DNA of 64,000 nt, from positions 15,601,001 through 15,665,000 of the forward strand of contig NC_092680.1 in assembly GCF_964355755.1 (NCBI RefSeq), in the 5' to 3' direction. Of this stretch, positions 47,636-64,000 are shown piece by piece. The number at the start of each line of letters is the position of its first letter. The first letter of the stretch is position 1. The DNA is from Antedon mediterranea (lineage: Eukaryota; Echinodermata; Crinoidea; Comatulida; Antedonidae). The notes under the pieces are model-generated. The model was not told the DNA's origin, did not search any database, and saw only the letters and a list, made by a program, of their open reading frames with translations. The position numbers were made by a program, and so were the translations under genes.

Positions 47636-50012
47636 AACATTTTACTTCTAGAAAGTGTAGACTCGGAGAATGGTTCTCGGAATGATAATGACTCGGGTAA
47701 AACGTTTTAGAAGGACATTCTCCTGGACGATTTCGGGTGGGTTACCATTATTGAAATGCTTTTGATATTCGTAAAACTAAACCCACTCATTAACCTGTTT
47801 CACACTGTCTTAGATTATAAATAGCGTTTTACGTATAGTGTTTATTGCATAGATATGAAAAGTCGTAAAAAAGAATAACAAATGCTTGGTAATTGTAGAT
47901 AACAGTGCGATGAAATCTACTAAAAATAGTAGGCCTATAGTTGTGTTAAAGTAATACAATATTTTGTGTATAAATGAGGATGGGCGTTTATTAGATGGTA
48001 TTTGGATGAGAGGGGGGGGGGGGGTAGTGGCGATAATTATTTTAATTGATGTTTTATTGGGGAGGTGTTCCGGGCGTTTATTCAAATAAATACTAATTGG
48101 TATAATTAATACATTATTCCGCGACACAGTGAGCCGTTTTGGCCTAAGAAGGAAGACGGCTTGCAACATGGGCAAAAGTATCCCAGGGTCTTAACGGGAC
48201 GCGATAACGGGACACAGCGCAAACATAAAGTCCTGGCAGCTGACCGTCTACAACTCGGCTATCGGGGTTTCATTCATTTCAAACAAAAGCTCTTATCATC
48301 AGTTCTCTCGATGTAAACGGTAATTTTATATAATTATTTCCCACAATTTACTCCTATGTTTTATGAATATATTTAATTCTTTTATGTACTATATCTTCAC
48401 ACGCGCGGTCTGAAAATAAAAATAAAAAATGGCTATCGCCAAGCACCAACGGCCAACTTAGTTGAAACAGGGAGTTGTTTTACAACTCCCTGGTTGAAAC
48501 CACGCTTTTACTGTGAACCCGGAAATTACTTCTAACGCACGTAGAGTTAAAAATTACCGATTGAAATCAGTATTTTTTTTATAAAACCCTTTATTTAAAA
48601 CTAAAAATATGGAACAATATCGTAATAGTGGAAACTAATTTTATAAAATCTATGTTTCGCGATACATCTGAGATAGATAAGGTAGGTAACCTAGGCGGAG
48701 ATTAGTACCGAAGTTTTTCCATTGTGCTCGCCTATGTCAGTATTAACCATAATTTATATATAGATTCCATATTACGATATATAAGACTAGCATTTGGTCC
48801 GTTATGGTTCATTTCACAAGAAAATTGATTTTATAATTCTTCGTACAATAGGCTATAAAAAGATCAAGTGTGTTTACCAATCATTTTGCGTTCCACATAA
48901 TGAACCGATCAATTGTGTTTCCGCAGTCATTGGGTAAACGCTGTGTTCATGAGGCCAATATATTATGTCTGTAACGCTTTACTGGTAAGTCTGTATCACA
49001 TAAACGATTTTATCTATATTTTAGAATGAATGAATTATATTCTACTGTTGTTCATTCATATACATAGACTGTAAGAATGAACGTCATGTTTATGGTAGGC
49101 CTATAAACACGATTTTCGTGCAACCAAGCCATTTTGCATAGCCTAGATGACAAACGTCGTGGTTAGCCTACTGAGATTTAAAACAAAATAAATTCTTTAA
49201 ATCCATCCAAGGCCTACAGTGATGTAAGATAATCTTTGTTCAAAAATATGTTCTTATACGACCCCTTCATTCAGAATTACACTTCTAAAATTAACATAGT
49301 GTCGGGAAATCCCTTAGAAAACGCATTGTTATTTATTGTTATTTGGTTGTTTTGTTTAATACGCTTTGCTGATCACGACGTTTGTCATGTCTGTATGATG
49401 GCTTCCGTAGCACGTAAATCGTGTTTTTTCAAAGTTCACTATATACTGTATTATAGGCCTATAGTATACATTGTAGCAGGAATAGAGTCACTATAACAGT
49501 TATGATATTAGGCTATGCACAATATAACGTGAACTAGTCTATTTATATCTCGTTTACATTAGCTTGCAAATTGTTCAGAAGATTATATAATTATATGTCT
49601 ATTTGATCTAATGAATTTGTTTTTTTTTTCCAAAAGTGACTGGAAACATTCTTATTGAATTATTACACTGCGCAGGGTACGTAAACGTAATTAAGGATTC
49701 CACCATAGATACCATACGAAGACCATCAATTGCTTTATGGTAAGGGAAACTAACCAGCAAATCTAAGTTAGGCTTACTGCTCCAAATTTAGTAGTTGTAT
49801 CAGGGAGTTAACTCCCTGGTTGTATTAATTTCTTTTTTGTAAATAACATGCGCATTTAATTATATGCGTACCCTGACGTGATTTTAGTTTAGGTATTATC
49901 ACACAAATTCATTTCAGTGTTCAGGACTGCACGTGTTTCCAGGAATAAAATGAACCAGTCCATTTACTCCAATTTATTTATTTGCAGGTCAAATGCATCA
50001 GCCTAAACCGGA

Positions 50013-51980
50013 ATGACGCATCAGCTACGTGCGTTCCTACGGGAGTGTAAGGCCAGTTCTTATAAATGGCCTAACGGCTTTAATTCTGCAATTTTCGAAG
50101 CGAGTAGTATGCTTAAAAGAAATCGCAAACTTGAGCAAGCCATCTGTGATATAGATGACACGATTATTAACTACTACATTCAGTGTATAGATAATATGGA
50201 CAGATTATTTGTTTCTATAGGAAGTACACCGGAGGGAATATCATTAGCGTCATCAGATAGAGACGTTATGTTCCTTTCATTAAAATTGGCAGCTACAGAG
50301 CGTAACGTTCATCGCAGTGAAAAGGGAATTTTACAGATTGAGTACACCACCAAACCGGGTTATGTTAGACTGCGAGTTCCCTTAGCCACAGCTAGATCAT
50401 ACGGCATGATCCCCGGTCATGTGCACGTGGAAAAACGACGACTGTACTTGAAGAACGATGCGTGGAAAGAAGGAATTCTGAATAATGAAGAAAATCCTGA
50501 CATATCGGAAGTTCACGGACCGGCTCTAACAAATGAAACCGGTTTGCAAGACACTGTCCACGGAATCCACTGTGCTCAATGGCCAAGTTGCGCTAAAGGT
50601 TTTCAACGAAGAAAACGTGCAATTTCCAAGTGGCCATCGTCGAAAGTCATGCGAAGTATTATGCAGAAGGGTTGTTGTTTGGTGCCGGTGGGTCATCCAA
50701 TGCATCACCAGGAAAACCAGCTGTGGAGAGTGTCATTCAACATGGCTGAACAGGAGTTACTTCGTAGTTTCAATGACACCCAGGTCTTTTGCTGTTTTAT
50801 GTTAAAGATGGTGCTTCGTTATCATTTTCCAGAGGAAACTGTGCTGTGTTCTTATTGGTGCAAGACCGTCATGCTGTGGCTTGTTCAGAATACAGAACGT
50901 CGTTGCTGGATCAGAAAACATTTTATTAGAAACCTTCACAAAGCTCTGTATTTGCTGCATCGTTTTATGGAACACCATTATTTACCAATGTTTTTTCTCC
51001 CAGAGAACAACCTCATTTCTCACAAGGACAGACATGCTTGCCTTCGTGTTGCCAAAAGCCTCGAAGATATGCTGCATGTTTCAACCTTCGTTCGCGCAGT
51101 GCTAGACTGCTTAACTTACTCGACCATTTCAGGGGTGACCACTGACGAGTGTCCAAATAACAGCAACGGAGTGTCTTTTCAAGTAGACGAGTCACAGAAT
51201 CAAACTAATGTAAAGTCTTTCCTTGATTTTATGCAATTGCACTGGCAGAAAGATCACATTTTGCCACATCGTCATTGTGGTGTGGCAGAAGAAGCTCAAC
51301 TCCTTGCTACCTTCTTGGAGGTGTATGAAGAAGATAACCCCCGCGCCATCGAGTACACACAATCAATGATACGAGAATCCGATGATGACTTCTTAAAGAA
51401 ATTTGATGTTCTTCTACAACACAAACTTGCCAAAAGTATGTTATTTGATTATCATACGACAAGACTAAGCATGCAGAAAACTGAAGAACTTCTTGAGTCG
51501 TCTCGAGTAATAACGTACCCCGTAAGTGGCTACCAAGATCTCATTTATGGGACAGTATACTCTTCTTTCTTGCTTTACACTCGATCGAGGGACAGTGAGT
51601 CGTTATGCAAACTACAGAGCATAGAAAAAGATCTTGTCGAGGCACAGACCGATTCCTTCAAAATAATTTCCATTGCTCTGTCTGATATTCAAAAGTGTCT
51701 TCTAGAACGAGATAAAGTTTTACGTAGTTTAATCGACAGTATGGCGCTGACAAAAACAAAAACTTACATAAACAGCGTGGCGTTTGCATTTTATTTAATG
51801 TTGAGGCTTTCTGCTAAGCTTCAGCGAAACACGCGCGCTCCACTAGTGCGCCGCTACGTTAGACTGTTCCGAGGATTTGAAAAATATTTGCACAATCTTC
51901 CTAGAGAGCAACTGGACGTGTACCATTTCTTGTTGGAATACATAAATGTTGAAATGCTGACTGACGGAAATTTCCAGTAA
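50013..51980 (+). CDS. Mab-21 domain, cGAS-like nucleotidyltransferase
   Basis: One 655-aa coding exon behind a tttgcag acceptor at 49987. The nucleotidyltransferase core begins near residue 60: 'FVSIGSTPEG' (67-75), then 'SDRDVMF' with Asp82 and Asp84 in the place of the cGAS E-x-D pair. A third candidate, Asp180, sits in 'QDTVHGIHCAQWP'. The Mab-21 helical lobe follows: 'LVPVGHP', 'WRVSFNMAEQELL' (238-250), 'LCSYWCKTVMLWL' and 'LPMFFLPENNLIS'. About 300 further residues are helical without a recognised domain. The cGAS zinc-thumb HCCC motif was not seen. Known relatives (cGLRs) make cyclic dinucleotides on sensing nucleic acid and signal through STING; others in the Mab-21 family are inactive. 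With three acidic residues apparently present this one could be catalytic, which is inference. Confidence 0.85.
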   Translation: MTHQLRAFLRECKASSYKWPNGFNSAIFEASSMLKRNRKLEQAICDIDDTIINYYIQCIDNMDRLFVSIGSTPEGISLASSDRDVMFLSLKLAATERNVHRSEKGILQIEYTTKPGYVRLRVPLATARSYGMIPGHVHVEKRRLYLKNDAWKEGILNNEENPDISEVHGPALTNETGLQDTVHGIHCAQWPSCAKGFQRRKRAISKWPSSKVMRSIMQKGCCLVPVGHPMHHQENQLWRVSFNMAEQELLRSFNDTQVFCCFMLKMVLRYHFPEETVLCSYWCKTVMLWLVQNTERRCWIRKHFIRNLHKALYLLHRFMEHHYLPMFFLPENNLISHKDRHACLRVAKSLEDMLHVSTFVRAVLDCLTYSTISGVTTDECPNNSNGVSFQVDESQNQTNVKSFLDFMQLHWQKDHILPHRHCGVAEEAQLLATFLEVYEEDNPRAIEYTQSMIRESDDDFLKKFDVLLQHKLAKSMLFDYHTTRLSMQKTEELLESSRVITYPVSGYQDLIYGTVYSSFLLYTRSRDSESLCKLQSIEKDLVEAQTDSFKIISIALSDIQKCLLERDKVLRSLIDSMALTKTKTYINSVAFAFYLMLRLSAKLQRNTRAPLVRRYVRLFRGFEKYLHNLPREQLDVYHFLLEYINVEMLTDGNFQ

Positions 51981-53248
51981 AAAAACATTTGGTTTAGGCC
52001 TATAATAGTCGTTTTTTTTGTAGCGATATCATCATGTTATAAAAGATCAGCTGTTCCCACTTTGACGCAACGACGTAGGTGCAGCGCAAATACATTGATT
52101 TTAAACACAAGTGCTTTTCAGATAAGTATGCTCGCCGATGCGAGCTATCAGTACAATACAGATAATTTATTTGAATGGAGAGAATATTTCTTTAAAAGTG
52201 ACGGTTCTATTTAGAAAGGTACATTCGAGTTAAATAAAATTTAAAAAAACACCTCCTATTGTATTGAGTAAAAGGTTTAGGCCGGATTAACACACCGTCG
52301 TTTTTACTGAACATTGTCTTATTTATAGAGATTTTATTTACATATTTGGAAAATATAGCTTTTTTCTCTTTTGTGATGTGAACCATCACTTTAATCATGG
52401 AGATGCTTTTATTCATTCAATAATAACATATCAATACAATGTATCAAAATTATTTATAAACATTCTATATCCTCCATTTTTTCATAATTTTCTTATTATT
52501 TCATTTTCTGTTTTGAATGACGAAAGCAATATTAATGAACTGAGAAGTAGTACATTTTCCATTAATAAAGATTGAGTATTATATGTTTTTAGTTAATTAA
52601 TTGTGTCATTCGTTATAATCCACAGATCTTTAATATTTACGATATATTTACATTCTTGTTATTAGTATTGAAGGCAATGTTCCACTTCCTTTTAAATCTT
52701 AATGGCCAAATGGTTGTAGTAATGTTCGAATGGTATATTTCAAACACATTCTTGCTATATGATTCTTAATTATATTTATCGAATCTTTTGGAATGGCATC
52801 AACTATGGAAGCTTATTCTATGAGTACAAAAGTAGCATTGATATTTTATTTACATTGATATTATTATGCCAAGAGTGCATGCAGGAAAAAAAACATGTTC
52901 GTACCAAATATTAAGCCAAAGTAATGATACAGTAACACACCGGGTTGACATTGAAAATAAAACATGTTGTTACAAAGTGTGACGTAACAACATTCCTTTT
53001 ATAACCTAAATAATTTCTAAATCGTGATTAGTTCTTTATTTCTTCCAATCCACAATAATGGCATTTGTTTTACTTTTGTTAGGGCTCATACCAGATACTT
53101 TATACAAGAGAAAATGTCACCCGCTAATGGAAAGAGGTGTTTTGGTGTCTATCCACCTTTTTCTCATTTGTTCACAACTTTAAATTTAACTATTAGTATT
53201 ATGGTACAGCTGTAGCATCCATTGCATTTTTGTTTCTCTCTCATTTAG
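51981..53248. other. Intergenic region between the Mab-21 gene and the Src-family kinase
   Basis: AT-rich, no gene recognised. A candidate polyadenylation signal, AATAAA, is at 52564-52569. The first kinase exon starts at 53249 or 53257, depending on which AG is used. Confidence 0.5.
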
Positions 53249-53265
53249 GCTCACAGACTACTATT

Positions 53266-61651
<8,386 letters not shown>

Positions 61652-61657
<6 letters not shown>

Positions 61658-62018
61658 ACTAGTATTCTATGGTAAATAAACATTGTTTGGTGTTCAGGAT
61701 ATGATGTAGGCCTACCCGTCATTCTGTATAGCTTTTGTTCATGTTTCTCTCTTCATCAGTAATAATATTTAAATCGTCTTTGTTATTAAGTTTAATTAAA
61801 GTTTAATTAAAACGTACAGAGTTGATGATTAATGGTAATAGAATAAACTAGTATTCTATAGTAAATAAACATTGTTTGGTGTTCAGGATATGATGTAGGC
61901 CTACCCGTCATTCTGTATAGCTTTTGTTCATGTTTCTCTCTTCATCAGTAATAATATTTAAATCGTCTTTATTATTAAGTTTAATTTGTAACGTACAGAG
62001 TTGATGATTAATGGTAAT
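61652..62018 (+). repeat. Tandem duplication over the kinase stop codon and 3' UTR
   Basis: The stretch from 'gaataaactagtattctat' to 'gttgatgattaatggtaat' (61652-61840) is repeated at 61841-62018 with only a few changes and a short deletion. The first copy overlaps the stop codon. AATAAA hexamers at 61653-61658 and 61675-61680 are therefore present twice. Confidence 0.9.
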
Positions 62019-62381
62019 TTACTGGACTACCTACAAGTTTAATATAACCGTAGGCATATGTTTACACTCCTATGAGTAGTTTTTGCTAGTTTTACATATT
62101 GAATGATTTCTTTCGTGAAATATGTTATTAAATATGATCGCATTTTTAAAGTCAATGATTCGTCACAAAGAGTAGTTTGTTAATTTCATCATGGATAATC
62201 TCGCCTCTACTGCTTGTGTTTCTCTTCTTCAGCTAATGAATAATTATTAAAGTGAAGCAGATTTGATATTTAAATATCGATACCTGAATCTATTTTCTAA
62301 AATCTTTTTTTTTACGTAAACAAAAATGGAATGTGTATTTGTTTTTTTATCATTGGTTTTATGTATTTCGTTTATTTTTAG

Positions 62382-62850
62382 GGTGTGGTTCTGTTATATT
62401 TAACTCTGTTATGTTCTGCTTTGTGATAAAAACTAAGTCTGTATTTTAAGGAGAATCTGAACGAAGACAAAACGGTATTATATTATGTTGTAATTGAAAT
62501 TGTTTAATATTGTGCTATGATAAGGGGGTTTCTTAAAAGCGATATTTGCTAAAGGCTTGTAAACAATTCTTATGTTTGTACATATCCAGTCTCATAAGAT
62601 GTTCAGCCAAAAAATTTATTCAAATAATGTACTTTTTCAGGTGAGGAATACCTACCATTTGTTGAGATGCCTGACCTGCGTAACATAGCGTTGGTCGGAG
62701 TAGACAGCGATCCCGGAATTTACCGGGAACTAGTGAAAGGCAAGGGATCAATACCTCAAGTAAGACACATCAAACAGGACACTCCAGTTAAGCCATGTGG
62801 TAAATCAGCGTTTAAAAATCTGTCTAGGATCAAACAAAAATAGTGCAATA
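62382..62850 (+). pseudogene. Decayed duplicate of the last two FAM221B exons
   Basis: 62382-62476 matches FAM221B exon 5 (45111-45230) with deletions and an in-frame TAA. 62641-62841 matches exon 6 closely ('EEYLPFVEMPDLRN', 'VDSDPGIYRELVKGKGSIPQ'), but the end is altered. The intron between them is kept in reduced form, and the 3' UTR word 'aaatagtgcaataat' is shared, so it came from a DNA duplication and not a processed mRNA. It lies about 17 kb from the parent, in the same orientation, beyond the kinase gene. Confidence 0.9.
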
Positions 62851-63158
62851 ATTTTTTATATAATATTTATAATATGAATGATTATATTATTTTTACCTGA
62901 AAAAAGGGTCTCTGGATCCGTATATGAGATTTTAACACAATTTTCCGAGTAGAACTTAACATCTTTATTATCCTATTTTTGCAAATAAATACATATTAAT
63001 AATTGGTATTTAAATTCATAGATAGGATCACTTTTGCCTACAGTAGTTTTTTTTTCATCGCACGCTCATTTCATGGAGGCTAGGAAAACACTCCACTGAA
63101 TATTATAACCATACAGAAATTAAACAGAAATATTTCTTACAAGCCCGCCGTTTGTCTT

Positions 63159-63223
63159 ATACCCCTTTCACACCAAAAGCAAAACTCCGGAGACACTCCG
63201 GAGTTTTGGTGTGAAAGGGGTAT
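63159..63223. mobile_element. Short inverted-repeat element with 'ATACCCCTTTCACACC' ends
   Basis: The left arm is atacccctttcacaccaaaa (then a 6-base extra 'gcaaaa' and 'ctccggag'). The right arm is ctccggagttttggtgtgaa followed by aggggtat. A five-base loop, acact, separates the arms. Confidence 0.75.
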
Positions 63224-63293
63224 TATTGTCAATTGTGAATTTGTTTTTTGTCATTAAATTATGTTTTTTTGAATTGATATTCTATTTATTAAT

Positions 63294-63405
63294 TTAAAGA
63301 TGCATTGTCCCCCAAAAACATGAAAAAGAATAATTAAATCAGATTTTTGAATAGGTTATTTTCTAGTTTAAATAAAGTGAATCACTTCCGTAGAAAAGAA
63401 AACGT
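63294..63405. repeat. Partial 'AAAGATGTATTGTCCCCC' MITE
   Basis: It reads 'tttaaagatgcattgtcccc' and, later, 'gtgaatcacttccgtagaaa', both shared with the element at 36038-36375. The far end is missing. Confidence 0.6.
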
Positions 63406-63617
63406 AAGATATATTATGAAATGCTCTATAATTTCACTTTTTACAAATACCAGAAAAAATCAACAAAAATGGATATAGATAAAACTCGTTATAATTTATT
63501 CCACGAGATAAATAAATATATACATATATATAATATTATATTCGGTTAAACATTGACTGAAATATCTGGGTAAAGCTGATACTTTGAAAGTGTAAAAGTG
63601 TGCTTCAAATGATAAAT

Positions 63618-63920
63618 TTAAAGATCATAATGTTCTTCCGGTGCAAAGTAAGTGTTGTCTTTTTCTACTTCAACTTCCAAATCCAACCTCTCTTGTTCAA
63701 GCCTATCTCGTTTCCTGTACCTGACAGCCCTCTGATGCTGGTTTGTGGCCATACAAGTAATTATCTGCCTGTGCTCTTTCTTCATCATCACTAGTCTACA
63801 GGTTTCTTCCTTCTCCTTAAGTACTTTCTGTGCATTTTCTCTGATTGTATCGTCAATGCGATCAAATCTTTTTCTGACATCCTCAATATTCACTTTCTTT
63901 GTCTTTTGAAGAAGTTGGTT
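63618..63920 (-). CDS. Terminal exon of an unrecognised coiled-coil protein (partial)
   Basis: Read on the minus strand, a splice acceptor (tattag) at 63921-63922 is followed by 100 codons in phase 0 and a stop. The protein is almost entirely charged helix: 'VRKRFDRIDDTIRENAQKVL', 'KEKEETCRL', 'RKRDRLEQERLDLEVEVEKD', then 'NTYFAPEEHYDL'. Such a tail fits a cytoskeletal or ciliary coiled-coil protein, but I cannot name the family. The upstream exons lie beyond the window end. The gene is convergent with the kinase and the FAM221B pseudogene. Confidence 0.7.
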   Translation of the reverse strand, partial: NQLLQKTKKVNIEDVRKRFDRIDDTIRENAQKVLKEKEETCRLVMMKKEHRQIITCMATNQHQRAVRYRKRDRLEQERLDLEVEVEKDNTYFAPEEHYDL

Positions 63921-64000
63921 CTAATATGAAAACAATACACAATGATAGAAATTTAAACCTATTCTGCATTCTTTGACTGAAAATCTCCTTTATTATTACA

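Larger units (their letters stand above)
45925..49987. other. Intergenic region between FAM221B and the Mab-21 gene
   Basis: It holds degenerate tandem repeats (46370-46515 and 46590-46865), a decayed LINE segment (47030-47290), a MITE (47455-47577), a perfect palindrome (47578-47635), a G-tract (about 48010-48024) and two short 'cagggagtt..aactccctg' palindromes (48466-48492 and 49801-49819). No gene was recognised. A splice acceptor 'tttgcag' at 49981-49987 precedes the Mab-21 exon, so a 5' non-coding exon may lie here. Confidence 0.5.

Noticed and set aside
47810-48175. 121-aa minus-strand open frame
   Set aside because: No recognisable domain. It runs through a G-tract and AT-rich sequence with no splice or homology support, so it is probably chance.

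Overview
This is a eukaryotic, AT-rich window from an intron-containing animal genome. All multi-exon genes use ordinary GT-AG introns. The content suggests a marine invertebrate deuterostome. It holds a Src-family kinase, a PAM-type amidating enzyme, the ciliary gene PACRG, FAM221B and a Mab-21/cGAS-like gene, plus abundant short inverted-repeat transposons, tRNA-like SINEs and dense TAGGCCTA-type words. I favour an echinoderm, but this is an inference from general character and not a database match.

Layout. (1) 3.8-16.8 kb, + strand: the 3' part of a bifunctional peptidylglycine alpha-amidating monooxygenase (PAM). It covers the end of the PHM domain, a His-rich linker, the PAL lyase, a transmembrane segment and a cytosolic tail. 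(2) 20.7-22.1 kb, +: a complete two-exon PACRG. (3) 39.1-25.9 kb, - strand: a complete 12-exon PAL paralogue (607 aa). It has a signal peptide, half of a degenerate PHM domain lacking copper ligands, an intact PAL domain and no membrane anchor. (4) 41.4-45.9 kb, +: FAM221B, six coding exons, 324 aa. (5) 50.0-52.0 kb, +: a single-exon Mab-21 domain (cGAS-like) gene, 655 aa, with three candidate catalytic aspartates. (6) 53.3-61.7 kb, +: a nine-exon Src-family kinase gene. (7) 62.4-62.8 kb, +: a decayed duplicate of the last two FAM221B exons. (8) 63.6-63.9 kb, -: the terminal exon of an unrecognised coiled-coil protein.

The PAM gene and the PAL paralogue face each other across PACRG. They share five of the PAL-domain introns at the same positions and phases, so they arose by genomic duplication and not retroposition. 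Together they would give one membrane-anchored bifunctional amidating enzyme and one secreted lyase.

The two strongest surprises are in the kinase gene. Its SH2-coding exon is split by a 2,157-bp foldback DNA transposon with 90-bp terminal inverted repeats and an exact 10-bp target duplication. A second copy of the same transposon has jumped into the first with its own 9-bp duplication. Removing the element restores an exact reading frame through all nine exons (493 aa). The kinase domain also lacks the DFG aspartate (it reads GFL) and has HCD in place of HRD, so it may be a pseudokinase or a gene on the way to loss.

Most of the rest is introns and intergenic DNA full of repeats: several MITE families, SINEs, 3' ends of non-LTR retrotransposons, and two large minisatellites inside introns of the PAL paralogue. 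I saw no CRISPR array, operon, true tRNA or rRNA gene. Splice junctions were assigned by eye from GT/AG sites, reading frame and homology. UTR and promoter boundaries are not resolved.
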